Source: Candidatus Saccharimonadota bacterium (GTDB lineage Bacteria > Patescibacteriota > Saccharimonadia > Saccharimonadales > Saccharimonadaceae). From it: a DNA stretch of 64,000 bases. The stretch spans positions 1 through 64,000 of the forward strand of contig JAATFU010000005.1 in the NCBI GenBank assembly GCA_015655045.1. The letters are read 5' to 3'. This document shows, one piece after another, positions 8,339-17,039 of this stretch (its first letter is position 1; each line of letters starts with the position of its first letter). The translations under genes were made by a program, and so were the position numbers. The notes beneath the pieces were generated by a model, which was given only the letters and a program-made list of their open reading frames with translations, was not told where the DNA came from and searched no databases.

Positions 8339-10353
8339 GAGATAAGTAACTCCCTTAGTTTTGCTTCATCAATAATCTCCGTGCCATAGGCTTGAGCTTT
8401 CTTGAGCTTACTTGCTCCCACCTTCCCGCCAACCACTAAATAAGTTGTATCCTTAGCCACCGCTGTTTGGAAGGTGCCACCTAATGCCCGGATTCGATCA
8501 GCTGCCTCATCGCGTGACAGTGTCTCAAGTGTACCGGTAATCACAAAAGCCTGTCCACGTAACGCGCCTTTCTTCTGCTCGAAGGACGGTTCCACCCCGA
8601 GCGCCTTGAATTTCTGGAGCAATGCTTCATTATCTGGATCAGCAAACCAAGCAATAATGCTTTCCGCTACGACCACGCCAATACCCTCGACTGCCTCGAG
8701 TTCATCAATCGTAGCCTTTGCGAGTGCCTCAATTGATTGGAATTGATTCGCAAGATCAATCGCAGTTTGGGTACCGACATGACGAATCCCTAGTCCTAAA
8801 ATGAACTTTTCAAGCGTTGGGTGTTTCTTCTCGGCAATGGCATCAATGAGCTTTTTAGCTGAGATAGCCGCAAACCGATCAAGCTTTAAGATATCCTCTA
8901 CTTGCAAGGTATAAATGTCGGCTAAATCCTTCACCAGTCCCGCCTCAACCAGAGCTGCCACATTCTTTTCCCCTAAGGTATCAATATCAAGCGCTGCCTT
9001 AGAGGCAAAGTACTCGACTGAACGCTTTAGAATCAGTTCGCTACTCGCACCCACGACCCGGTACACCACATCCTCACCCTGACGTTCAAACTGAAGTTCT
9101 GGATATTGCTCGGCGAGTAATGTGGTATAGTCGATTGGCTCAGCAGTTTTAGGGCGTAGTTCCGTGACAACCGATTCAACCTGAGGAATAATATCCCCGG
9201 CCTTAAAGACGACCACAGTATCCCCTCGTCGCACATCAAGCCGCGCAATCTCATCGGCATTATGCAGACTGGCGTGCTGGACGGTGGTTCCCGCTACGAC
9301 CACTGGGTCAAACACGGCTACGGGTGTTGCCGCACCGGTGCGACCAATGCTAATTACTATATCTCGTACGATCGTGGTAGCCTGTTCAGCGGCGTACTTA
9401 TAGGCGACCGCTGCCCGCGGTTGTTTGCCTACAATACCGAGCGCTCGAAACTGGGCTCGATCATTGACCTTAATGACTAGGCCATCGGTATTAAAGTCCA
9501 GCGCATGACGCTTCTGATCCCATTCATCAACAAACTGCATAACTTCGTTAACCGTCGTAAAGACTGATGCTTGCGGATTACGCGTGAGCCCCAAGGCACT
9601 TATAGCTTGGTAGGCAAACATATTAGTGGGTACCTCGTTTGGCTCATCACGCAGTAGATCGTAGGCTCGGAAATGGAGTTTACGCTCTGCCACCAGTTGA
9701 GGGTTAAGCTGACGAATTGTCCCAGCGGCTAAGTTACGAGGATTTGCAAAAACAGGTTTACCGGCGGCTCGTTGGCGTTCATTTAACGACTCGAAGTCGC
9801 GTTTGAGCATCACAATCTCACCTCGTATTTCCGTCCGGCCCTGTAGGAACTGGGTGTAGCCTGCTTCAGTACGCAAACGCAGAGGGACATTCTTAATCGT
9901 ACGGACATTGGCTGTCACGTCCTCACCAATGAAGCTATCGCCTCTGGTGATTGCCTGGGTAAAGACGCCATCTTGGTAAACAAGTGCGCATGCGAGGCCA
10001 TCCATCTTAATATCAGCGAAGAATTCATGGGTGCGACCAGGTAGTGCCTTATTCATTCGGACCACCCAAGCTTCTACCTCAGCTCGGTCAAACACGTCGT
10101 TGAGACTGAGCATGCGCGAACTATGCTGGACCTTCTGAAAACCGCCGAGTAATTCATTCCCAACTCGTTGGGTAGGGCTATCTGGCGTAACCCACTCTGG
10201 GTGGGCGGCCTCGAGGTGCTTGAGCTCGCTAAATAAGCTGTCGTAAACGGCATCACTAACTGTCGGGCTATCATGGACGTGATACTGATAACTATAGCTA
10301 TTAATGAGTTCCCGAAGCTCCGTAAGGCGCGTCTTAGGCTGGCTCTGTGTCAT
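8335..10353 (-). CDS. ligA: NAD+-dependent DNA ligase
   Basis: LigA seals nicks in replication and repair. Visible are the adenylation lysine (K116 in ADIKMDG), the OB-fold region, helix-hairpin-helix repeats (LEAVEGIGVV) and a C-terminal BRCT domain. The start is set at the ATG at 10353, with GGTGG 6 nt upstream; an upstream in-frame ATG at 10401 lacks one. It overlaps the preceding membrane-protein gene by 20 bp. Unusually, the four-cysteine zinc finger normally found between the OB fold and HhH region is absent: the matching stretch around RVVGASSELILKRS contains no cysteines. Confidence 0.97.
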   Translation of the reverse strand: MTQSQPKTRLTELRELINSYSYQYHVHDSPTVSDAVYDSLFSELKHLEAAHPEWVTPDSPTQRVGNELLGGFQKVQHSSRMLSLNDVFDRAEVEAWVVRMNKALPGRTHEFFADIKMDGLACALVYQDGVFTQAITRGDSFIGEDVTANVRTIKNVPLRLRTEAGYTQFLQGRTEIRGEIVMLKRDFESLNERQRAAGKPVFANPRNLAAGTIRQLNPQLVAERKLHFRAYDLLRDEPNEVPTNMFAYQAISALGLTRNPQASVFTTVNEVMQFVDEWDQKRHALDFNTDGLVIKVNDRAQFRALGIVGKQPRAAVAYKYAAEQATTIVRDIVISIGRTGAATPVAVFDPVVVAGTTVQHASLHNADEIARLDVRRGDTVVVFKAGDIIPQVESVVTELRPKTAEPIDYTTLLAEQYPELQFERQGEDVVYRVVGASSELILKRSVEYFASKAALDIDTLGEKNVAALVEAGLVKDLADIYTLQVEDILKLDRFAAISAKKLIDAIAEKKHPTLEKFILGLGIRHVGTQTAIDLANQFQSIEALAKATIDELEAVEGIGVVVAESIIAWFADPDNEALLQKFKALGVEPSFEQKKGALRGQAFVITGTLETLSRDEAADRIRALGGTFQTAVAKDTTYLVVGGKVGASKLKKAQAYGTEIIDEAKLRELLIS

Positions 10354-11419
10354 CGGCGACCACCTTTCGATACAGTAAGTAGATATAGCTGGTCGCTCCA
10401 ACCAGCGTCAGCGAACTCATGACAAGCAGCGCAACCGGTACGAGTGGAAGCCAATTGATCCCTGGCCAGATGCTCTTTAGCCAGCTATCCAGTAAAATAA
10501 TCGGAATCATAATCACGACCCAAATAAGCACAATCAAGAGTGCTAGCCACAAAATACGTAAGAGAATGCGCAGACGACGGCCAATCACGAGATCCCCTGC
10601 GGTTTTTAAGGCCCGTAACGGATACATACCAGGCAGCGTTACAATAACCAATGCAAAGAACGTGCTGGTTATCCAATAGAGCGACAGCACCACCAACAGC
10701 CCCGCGGCTGCCCAAAATAACATGGCCTCTACGCCATTAGTGAGTAACCCAGTCGATGAAGCGGCACTATAGCCAATGAGTGCCAAGGCTAGTGGGAGCA
10801 GCTGAACAATAAAGACCAGGCCAACCAGAAACGTTGCTAGGATGGGAGCCCCGCTACTATATAAGCCATCACGCAGTTTTACCTTGTGACCCGCGAGGAC
10901 GTTTCGAAGTAGCCAGATAGTCGTCAGCCACGTAAGGAGGCCGAGGATAACTGCATAGACCTGCTGGACTTCCGTTAAGTTCTGCGATAGTGACCCTGAC
11001 ACGGTTGTGGCCAAAAGAAGCGAAGCTTGACCCAGTGCCCCTAGACCCCCACTGAGCACACCACCACTAGTCGACGACAGGGTATCTGTCAGGGTGGTAT
11101 AGGTATCTTGCGAGCCGATCCCTACCATTAGAGCTATCAGCAGGGCATAGATTGCGGTAAGACCTAAAAAGAGCTTACGGTGCTGCCATAAAGTTCGACG
11201 CACGCTATGGGTAAACGCCCAGTAGCCAGGTAGCGCAAGGGTGCGAACATAGTCACGTCGCCGGGTGCGACGAAAACTTCGATGGGGTCGACGAGCCAAG
11301 AACGCATCCCTACGTTGGCGCCACGTTCGACGACGCGCGGGAACGGCGGGTGTTGGGGTCGCGACGTGAGATGCGGCAGTTGGTTTCTTAGGCTTAGGAA
11401 GTGGTTTTTTGGTCGCCAT
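10334..11419 (-). CDS. multi-pass membrane protein, unknown
   Basis: This protein of about 361 residues has a strongly basic, Pro/Ala-rich N-terminus of some 80 residues and then six or so hydrophobic segments. The pattern resembles glycerophosphoryl-diester-phosphodiesterase-type membrane domains or the DUF975 type, but no motif decides it. I start at the ATG at 11419 (MATKKP); a GTG at 11434 is the alternative. It lies 24 bp after htpX and overlaps ligA, so lemA-htpX-this gene-ligA-DUF1653-PGPGW could be one transcript. Confidence 0.65.
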   Translation of the reverse strand: MATKKPLPKPKKPTAASHVATPTPAVPARRRTWRQRRDAFLARRPHRSFRRTRRRDYVRTLALPGYWAFTHSVRRTLWQHRKLFLGLTAIYALLIALMVGIGSQDTYTTLTDTLSSTSGGVLSGGLGALGQASLLLATTVSGSLSQNLTEVQQVYAVILGLLTWLTTIWLLRNVLAGHKVKLRDGLYSSGAPILATFLVGLVFIVQLLPLALALIGYSAASSTGLLTNGVEAMLFWAAAGLLVVLSLYWITSTFFALVIVTLPGMYPLRALKTAGDLVIGRRLRILLRILWLALLIVLIWVVIMIPIILLDSWLKSIWPGINWLPLVPVALLVMSSLTLVGATSYIYLLYRKVVADDTEPA

Positions 11420-11443
11420 AACAGGAAGATGCACCTTTTTAGA

Positions 11444-12322
11444 TTAGAATTTATTCGCGTTCGTCCGCAATCGAGCAATGCGATCCGCAAGCGGTGGGTG
11501 GGTGCTAAACAAGCGGTTGAATACACCTGGTTTTAGTGGATCGTTGATATATAAGTGAGCTGAGGCGGTGTTTTGTTTTTTCATCGGTCGACCAAACTGT
11601 TGAAGCTTCTCAAGTGCCGAGGCGAGGCCTTCGGGATCACGGGTCGTCAGGGCTCCCGTTGCATCTGCGAGGTATTCACGCTGTCGACTCACTGCCAGTT
11701 GGATGATCGTAGCCAGAATCGGCGCCAAGATAATAGCAATAATACCGATCACCAGTATGACAGGTGACATATTATTATCTCGACGGTCATTACCAAAGAA
11801 GAACATGCGCAAAATAATATCAGTCAGTAGGCCAATCGCGCTCACCAAGCCAAAGGCAATCATACTGACACGAATATCATAGTTTTGGACGTGCCCCATC
11901 TCGTGGGCAATCACAGCTTCAAGTTCTCGATCATCCATAATCTCAAGTAGACCAGACGTGGCAGCGACGACAGCATGTTTGGGATCACGTCCGGTGGCAA
12001 AGGCGTTAGGGGCAGGATCGTTAATGATATAGACTTTGGGTGTCTGAATACCAGTAGTAATTGCTAGATTCTCGACGATTCGATACAAACGTGGATTATC
12101 GCTCTTGGTAATCTCCTCGGCTCCACTCATGCTAATAAGAAGTTTACTGGCAATAAAGTATTGGATGAGGGCATAAATGACGGCGATGCCGAGCACATAA
12201 TAGGTAATGTCAACGTTACCATAGTAATAACTCACGATCCACCCAATTGCCCCAATAATAGCCACGAACACGGCCATGATAAAAAAAGTATTCCGTTTAT
12301 TGGCAGCAATAGCTCTATACAT
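11444..12322 (-). CDS. htpX: membrane zinc metalloprotease HtpX (M48)
   Basis: HtpX is an inner-membrane endopeptidase that degrades misfolded membrane proteins. The zinc-binding HEMGH motif is at about residues 140-144 in AVIAHEMGHVQNYD, with the third ligand glutamate expected in REYLADATGA. Hydrophobic helices lie at residues 13-60 and about 155-215. At 292 residues it is typical in length. The ATG is 6 nt after a perfect TATAAT (12334-12329), a leaderless arrangement, so it has its own promoter even though lemA lies 80 bp upstream on the same strand. HtpX and LemA genes are often neighbours. Confidence 0.95.
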   Translation of the reverse strand: MYRAIAANKRNTFFIMAVFVAIIGAIGWIVSYYYGNVDITYYVLGIAVIYALIQYFIASKLLISMSGAEEITKSDNPRLYRIVENLAITTGIQTPKVYIINDPAPNAFATGRDPKHAVVAATSGLLEIMDDRELEAVIAHEMGHVQNYDIRVSMIAFGLVSAIGLLTDIILRMFFFGNDRRDNNMSPVILVIGIIAIILAPILATIIQLAVSRQREYLADATGALTTRDPEGLASALEKLQQFGRPMKKQNTASAHLYINDPLKPGVFNRLFSTHPPLADRIARLRTNANKF

Positions 12323-12402
12323 GTTCCTATTATAGTAGTTTTAGGGGTAAAAAACTACTATGCTAACTCCTTATGCGTTGTCAGGTAAACCACTCGGTTA
12401 CG

Positions 12403-12966
12403 CTAGAACTTTACGTCAACTGGATTTTGGACAGCTGCTTGGGCAGCGTCATCAAGCTCAAAGAATTCACGGCCCTCAAAATGGAACATACCGGCCACGA
12501 CATTACTAGGAAAGCTTTGAATCTTCGTGTTCAGATCGCGTACGCCACCGTTATAGAAGCGACGAGATGCCTGGATCTTATCCTCGGTATCAACTAACTC
12601 ACCTTGCAGTTGAAGGAAGTTCTGGTTAGCTTTCAGATCAGGGTAGGCTTCAGCAACAGCAAACAATGATTTAAGCGCCCCAGAGAGTTGGTTCTCAGCT
12701 GCGGCGGTTTCTTTCACGCCCTTCGCACCAACCATGTTAGCTCGGGCAGCGGTCACAGCTTCAAAGACACCACTCTCATGAGCAGCATAGCCCTTGACGC
12801 TATTAACTAGGTTCGGAATCAGATCAGCCCGACGCTTGAGCTGGACGGTAATATCACTCCAAGCTTCATCAACTCGGTTTTTCAGTGTCACCAGGCCGTT
12901 AAATGTCGCCCAGACAAAGAGCGCTACGATCACAACGATTGCTACGATAATCCATACTACTGTCAT
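12403..12966 (-). CDS. lemA: LemA family protein
   Basis: The 187-residue protein has one N-terminal membrane helix (residues 3-25) followed by the helical LemA domain: NRVDEAWSDI, QLKRRADLIPNLVNSVKGYA, LKANQNFLQLQGEL and a FARRFYN-like segment. LemA proteins are membrane-anchored with an outer helical bundle; their biochemical role is unclear. An SD (AAGGGG) precedes the ATG by 5 nt, and a TATACT box about 40 nt upstream gives a short leader. Confidence 0.93.
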   Translation of the reverse strand: MTVVWIIVAIVVIVALFVWATFNGLVTLKNRVDEAWSDITVQLKRRADLIPNLVNSVKGYAAHESGVFEAVTAARANMVGAKGVKETAAAENQLSGALKSLFAVAEAYPDLKANQNFLQLQGELVDTEDKIQASRRFYNGGVRDLNTKIQSFPSNVVAGMFHFEGREFFELDDAAQAAVQNPVDVKF

Positions 12967-13051
12967 ATGTTCCCCTTATTGCTTATATTCTGCTATCTTT
13001 AGTATACCAAAATCTTTCTAAATCGGTGAGTACTCATCTTCCGCAAAGTTC

Positions 13052-13078
13052 AAAGGAGCCTCAATGAAAGGCTCCTTG
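13052..13078. terminator. hairpin between lemA and coiled-coil gene
   Basis: An 8-bp stem (AAGGAGCC with GGCTCCTT) is followed by GATTT on the plus strand and TTTG on the minus strand, where it would end the 13103-13360 gene. Confidence 0.65.
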
Positions 13079-13102
13079 ATTTAACCCAACTTGAGCTACG
13101 GG

Positions 13103-13360
13103 TTAGTTGTGACTGTAACGAATGCCAGTTTGCTTTGCAGCACGGGCAATCCAGTCTTCGTGACGATCCACCTCAACAGTGAGGGACTGCCGTTCAAGCT
13201 CGTCTGTATCGAGCATACCAACAACACGATCAAGTGTGATCTGAAGCTGGTGAATATCCTCTTTATTTGAAGTTGTTGCTTTATCAATCTTATCATTCAA
13301 AGTAACCATCATTTGGAATAGACGGTCGAACTTCTCGGATTCGTTTTTGACGTTACTCAT
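13103..13360 (-). CDS. small coiled-coil protein, unknown
   Basis: This protein of 85 residues is acidic and almost wholly helical, with heptad-like spacing (FDRLFQMMVTLNDKI and LDRVVGML). It has no signal peptide or membrane segment. The C-terminal HEDWIARAAKQTGI segment recalls small coiled-coil proteins encoded in phages and mobile elements, but no family was recognised. A CATACT box lies 10 nt before the ATG, and a hairpin terminator follows the stop. Confidence 0.65.
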   Translation of the reverse strand: MSNVKNESEKFDRLFQMMVTLNDKIDKATTSNKEDIHQLQITLDRVVGMLDTDELERQSLTVEVDRHEDWIARAAKQTGIRYSHN

Positions 13361-13717
13361 TACTAACTCTAGTATGCACCAATGTCATGGCTTGTGTAAA
13401 GCTTACCGCCTACAGTTCCCGCGGAGGCGACATGCATAACACGAGATAACTATGAGATGAAGCTATACCAATGCAAACACGACCTCCCTTTTTGATTTTT
13501 GGAGAAGTCCGAACCTTATTGCTCTCCTAATAGTTATTTAGAAGATAATTTTCAAGGAAGCGTGCTTGCGGAGGAATCATATTCTCAAGAACTCGTTTGA
13601 AGCATTTAACAACTCCCCCGTAATCACTTTTGTCAGTTCACCCGATACAATAATCGTTCGAATACCGTATCTACTGGCCACTCTCGCTCATCAGACGCTA
13701 GAAGCTCGAGGTAGGCG
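13361..13717. other. gene-free stretch
   Basis: No ORF of supportable quality is seen on either strand. The left edge holds the promoter of the minus-strand coiled-coil gene. A weak GGAGA/TCTCC inverted repeat near 13500-13530 is the only structure noticed. Confidence 0.4.
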
Positions 13718-13864
13718 ATGTACCTAAGATTTTCTCCAACCGCTACCACTACCTCCGCTTTTGCTACTCGTGCAGTAGCAGCGCCAAGCCAAATCCTGGC
13801 ATACAAAAAACTCGTCTATACCCTACGTCGCTATCGACAAATCTGCAAGAAACAACGCGAATAA
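13718..13864 (+). CDS. possible small basic protein, 48 aa
   Basis: An ATG at 13718 with an SD-like GAGGT 5 nt upstream opens a 48-codon frame that ends in TAA. The N-terminal half is Thr/Ala-rich and the C-terminal half is very basic (KKLVYTLRRYRQICKKQRE). No family is recognised. Support is only the SD and the biased composition, so it may be chance or the remnant of a larger gene. Confidence 0.3.
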   Translation: MYLRFSPTATTTSAFATRAVAAPSQILAYKKLVYTLRRYRQICKKQRE

Positions 13865-14058
13865 CGTCATTGTAGAGCTGTGGACTATAACAAGTATTGG
13901 TGAGATTGTGGGTAGGGGTAAGTGAGATAGTAGCCCTGTTATTAGAAATACTACGTGAGATAATACTTGTATTATACCCAAAACAAAATAGGTTATATTA
14001 GAGATGATCGATGGCTTTTAACTTATTGCCGTGAATCCTCGGGCAAAAGACAAGATAC
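13865..14058. repeat. phased GTGAGAT repeats in a gene-free stretch
   Basis: GTGAGAT occurs at 13900, 13922 and 13955, spaced 22 and 33 bp apart, so all three lie on one face of the helix. Palindromic TAGTA/TACTA segments surround the last two. AT-rich TATTAT and TTATATT boxes follow. This could be a regulator-binding region; no gene in the stretch is supported. Confidence 0.35.
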
Positions 14059-14094
14059 AAAAAGGCTCTTTCCAAACTAGGAAAGAGCCTTTTG
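14059..14094. terminator. bidirectional terminator
   Basis: A 13- to 15-bp perfect stem (AAAGGCTCTTTCC with GGAAAGAGCCTTT) is flanked by A and T runs. On the minus strand it ends the tRNA-Cys/tRNA-Leu transcript. Confidence 0.88.
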
Positions 14095-14122
14095 CTACGC
14101 TGATACATCAGCTCATTAATTC

Positions 14123-14210
14123 TGGTGCGCAGAGCGGGACTTGAACCCGCACGACCGTAAGGCCAAGAGATTTTAAGTCTCTCGTGTCTACCAAATTCCA
14201 CCATCCGCGC
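14123..14210 (-). tRNA. tRNA-Leu (TAA)
   Basis: An 88-nt class II tRNA with a long variable arm. The anticodon loop CTTAAAA gives TAA, the seven-base acceptor pairs (GCGCGGA with TCTGCGC), and the CCA is encoded. Confidence 0.97.
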
Positions 14211-14227
14211 AAATTGTTAATGATATA

Positions 14228-14301
14228 TGGAGGCACGTACGGGAGTTGCACCCGTCTACGCGGTTTTGCAGACCGCTGCGTAACTGCTCCGCCAACGCGC
14301 C
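14228..14301 (-). tRNA. tRNA-Cys (GCA)
   Basis: A 74-nt cloverleaf with anticodon loop CTGCAAA and an encoded CCA. A minus-strand TATAAT (14318-14313) about 10 nt upstream probably starts a tRNA-Cys/tRNA-Leu transcript. Confidence 0.97.
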
Positions 14302-14373
14302 ATATATCGCCTATTATAGCAGAGCAATTCGTATCTCACCCTACTCTCAGCTCGAAGGTTTATACTAATTATT

Positions 14374-15267
14374 GTGTCAAAAACCACCATACTCGTAAAT
14401 GCTACCATTTTCTCGCTTATCCTTGCCGCTGGAATTGTTATTATTTATCATACCAAAACAACCAATGACCAGGCGGTTGCCCAGGTGCAAGCAGGGGTTA
14501 TTCAAGCTAAAAAGACGGCCGATAGTGCTGCCTCAACCGCTGACTTAAAAGCCATTCTTGATCCCTTGGCAGCCGCCAACGGCACGAATGTGGGTGTGGT
14601 CGTAACTGATCTATCTAATGGCGCCTCGACCAGTGCGAATGCCGATCAGCCCTTTGTGAGTGCAAGTCTCTATAAGCTCTTTGTTGCCTACGCTATGTAC
14701 AAGAAGATCGACAGCGGATCAATCACTCAGGATCAATCATTGACGGCCGCCGGTATGCCCACGACGGTCGGCGATTGTCTGAATCGTATGATCACTCTAT
14801 CAGATAATGATTGTGGCGTGGCCCTCGGTGATCTGGTTGGCTGGGCTTCGCTTGATACCCTTCTCACCAGTGAAGGCTATACCCAGACGATGCTTAATAA
14901 CTACGACGCTCGAGGTAACGTCAGTGGCGATAAGATGACCAGCGCCCACGACGTCGCGCAACTGCTTACAAAGCTCTACGGCGGCACACTTCTGTCTCAA
15001 GTTTCCACCGATGCCTTCTTAGGTCTGCTCAAGGCCCAGACGATCAACGACCGCTTGCCTACTGGTTTGCCGACCGGAACTGTGATTGCCCATAAAACAG
15101 GTGATTTATATGGCTATCTCCACGATGCCGGTATCATCTATAGCTCCAAAAAGGATGTCTTAGTTGTGCTACTTACGGGTGATTGGAACGAGCCCCAGCT
15201 AGAAGGCATTCCCCTATTTACAAGTCTTGCAAGCTCAATCTGGTCATATATGCAAACTCCTGCCTAG
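14374..15267 (+). CDS. membrane-anchored class A beta-lactamase-fold serine hydrolase
   Basis: The 297-residue protein has an N-terminal signal anchor (residues 5-25), an Ala-rich linker and a penicillin-recognising domain. The catalytic S98-x-x-K101 (SASLYK), S143-D144-N145 and K241-T-G triads are all present. The usual omega-loop glutamate of true beta-lactamases is not evident, so a peptidoglycan DD-peptidase (PBP-A-like) role is as likely as beta-lactam hydrolysis. It acts outside the membrane. The GTG start lies 7 nt after TATACT (14361-14366), a leaderless layout. The gene is single, between tRNA-Cys and tRNA-Gly. Confidence 0.88.
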   Translation: MSKTTILVNATIFSLILAAGIVIIYHTKTTNDQAVAQVQAGVIQAKKTADSAASTADLKAILDPLAAANGTNVGVVVTDLSNGASTSANADQPFVSASLYKLFVAYAMYKKIDSGSITQDQSLTAAGMPTTVGDCLNRMITLSDNDCGVALGDLVGWASLDTLLTSEGYTQTMLNNYDARGNVSGDKMTSAHDVAQLLTKLYGGTLLSQVSTDAFLGLLKAQTINDRLPTGLPTGTVIAHKTGDLYGYLHDAGIIYSSKKDVLVVLLTGDWNEPQLEGIPLFTSLASSIWSYMQTPA

Positions 15268-15307
15268 CCGTAACGCCCAGAACCTTGCATTTGCCACCGT
15301 TCTCCCC

Positions 15308-15313
15308 TATAAT
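15308..15313 (+). promoter_or_regulatory. -10 of tRNA-Gly
   Basis: TATAAT lies 12 nt before the first base of tRNA-Gly. Confidence 0.7.
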
Positions 15314-15325
15314 CTGTCAACGTAC

Positions 15326-15402
15326 GCGGGTGTAGCTCAGTTGTTTAGAGCGCTTCCTTGCCAAGGAAGAGGTCGAGAGTTAGAGTCTCTTCACCCGCAC
15401 CA
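15326..15402 (+). tRNA. tRNA-Gly (GCC), likely integration site
   Basis: A 77-nt cloverleaf with anticodon loop TTGCCAA, full acceptor pairing (GCGGGTG with CACCCGC) and encoded CCA. Its 3' 58 bases also form the antisense end of the serine recombinase gene, the usual picture for an element integrated in a tRNA gene. Confidence 0.97.
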
Positions 15403-17039
15403 AGAACGAAATCATTGGCATTAACGAACCCTTCCCAGGGTTCGTTTAATTTATAGCTAACCGTTGACCCCTTAAACGAGCCTTTTATGGCAGGAAGAAT
15501 AGTAAAGTTAGAGAAGAAAATACGGAGTAGTGCATCCATCGTCTCCATGTCGCGTATTTTGCCTAAAGCAATGGGGGTGGATTGTAAAAGTTTAAGATAT
15601 TCTTCAAAAGTCGGAATTGCAGCCTTTATGTTGTCACGTTGTTTCATTGCACGTTTCGAGTCAATCTTGAGCTTATCTATTTCTTTAGCGTGTTTATCAA
15701 GGCTATAGTGTTCTTTCAGTTCAGGGTTCTTAAGGATAAGTTGTTTCGTTTCGTCATACACCCGCTCTTTATTTGCAATGAGCACCTTCGATTTTGCTAT
15801 GATGCTATCAAACTCGGCAGATTTCTTCTTAGCCTCTATGTCGGCTTGTTTCAAATATTCTTTATAATTACTTTCTGTAACAAAGAGGTAATGCATGAAG
15901 AACTCCTGTGCCTTGTCGATTACAAACTTAGCTCTCGCAGACTTACCGTACATGGAGCAGCCTTCAGTTTCGCATTTGTAGTAATAACGATACTCTTTGA
16001 CTTCTAGAGTGCCTTTAACATACTTCGGTAGTAGCATTGATGTCAGCGTTTTATTGCATTCTCCGCAGTAGACTTTTCCTCGTAACATATCAGCTTTTGT
16101 CTCACCGCCACGAGGGCTGTGCATTGCTAATATCTTCGCATTGTCTAGGCTATCAATCTTATTTATTGTGAGGAACTCATCAACCGTAAGTACGGGTTTA
16201 AAATCATATTTTTCAGTAAGGTCTGTATGGTTTATGCCCCACTTGTGTACTCCCACATAGTGAGGGTCTCGGAGAAGCTTCGAGACGTCGTCTTTATCCC
16301 ATACGTGAGTCACATGTTTCTCTCCCTGACGCTTCTGGACCGTGTATGCCTGCTCATTGATCCAAAGGCGTATATCTTTCTGTGATTTGCCAGAAAGCGC
16401 CATCTCGAACATGTGTTCAATCTTCGGGAAGTTCAATGGGTCTGGTCGGAAGTAGCGATTAATATCTAGCACGTAGCCATGCTTGAATTTACCAATAAAC
16501 TCACCATCTTCAATAGCGCGCTTATTGCCCCTGCCTACGCTTTCGGCAAGATGTTCAGAATATTCCTTTGCCATAACAAAAGTAATGCCTAAGAGCATTT
16601 TTCCGGCAGGTGTGTTTTCAAATGTAAACGTTGCGAATTGAAGGTCTCTCACTGCGCCTCTGTCGACGAGGTCAATGATTGCGCCTGCCTCTTTCATGTT
16701 GCGGGATAGTCTGTCTGGATGCCACGCAATAATACCATCGATATTACCGCTTTCAATCTCTTTGACCATGGCATTGAATTGATCGCGTAAGTCGGCTACT
16801 TTTGCGGAGTAACTTTCTTGATATACCTTAACAACATTTAAGCCATTAGGAATAATAACTTTTTCGTAGCAATCATCAACTTGGTCTTCAATTGAAGATG
16901 CTTGTCTATCCTCACTTGTCGTTGATTTCCGTGTATAAAGAGCATAGCGAACAGTCGAGGTATCAACATCTCTTGGTGCATTAGGTTGAGCTGCCTGTAA
17001 AATCTCCAGTAAGTCCTGCGTGCTTTTAAGTTCCGACAT
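15345..17039 (-). CDS. large serine recombinase (integrase/resolvase family)
   Basis: The 564-residue protein starts with a resolvase catalytic domain: nucleophile S39 in YTRKS, then the HPDRLSRN block near residue 105. A recombinase DNA-binding domain, a zinc ribbon (CGEC near residue 330, then CETEGC) and a coiled coil (about 400-470) follow. Such enzymes integrate and excise mobile DNA without ligase help. The last 20 codons read antisense through tRNA-Gly, ending in GKEAL. A TATAAT lies 6 nt before the ATG (17051-17046), so the mRNA is leaderless. It marks the left end of the accessory region. Confidence 0.95.
   Translation of the reverse strand: MSELKSTQDLLEILQAAQPNAPRDVDTSTVRYALYTRKSTTSEDRQASSIEDQVDDCYEKVIIPNGLNVVKVYQESYSAKVADLRDQFNAMVKEIESGNIDGIIAWHPDRLSRNMKEAGAIIDLVDRGAVRDLQFATFTFENTPAGKMLLGITFVMAKEYSEHLAESVGRGNKRAIEDGEFIGKFKHGYVLDINRYFRPDPLNFPKIEHMFEMALSGKSQKDIRLWINEQAYTVQKRQGEKHVTHVWDKDDVSKLLRDPHYVGVHKWGINHTDLTEKYDFKPVLTVDEFLTINKIDSLDNAKILAMHSPRGGETKADMLRGKVYCGECNKTLTSMLLPKYVKGTLEVKEYRYYYKCETEGCSMYGKSARAKFVIDKAQEFFMHYLFVTESNYKEYLKQADIEAKKKSAEFDSIIAKSKVLIANKERVYDETKQLILKNPELKEHYSLDKHAKEIDKLKIDSKRAMKQRDNIKAAIPTFEEYLKLLQSTPIALGKIRDMETMDALLRIFFSNFTILPAIKGSFKGSTVSYKLNEPWEGFVNANDFVLGAGEETLTLDLFLGKEAL
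15423..15450 (+). terminator. terminator after tRNA-Gly
   Basis: A 9-bp stem (AACGAACCC with GGGTTCGTT) is followed by a T-rich run. It lies inside the 3' coding part of the recombinase on the other strand. Confidence 0.7.

Noticed and set aside
14374-15267. Antibiotic-resistance beta-lactamase
   Set aside because: The SxxK, SDN and KTG motifs are shared with DD-peptidases, and the omega-loop glutamate is not evident, so resistance cannot be claimed.
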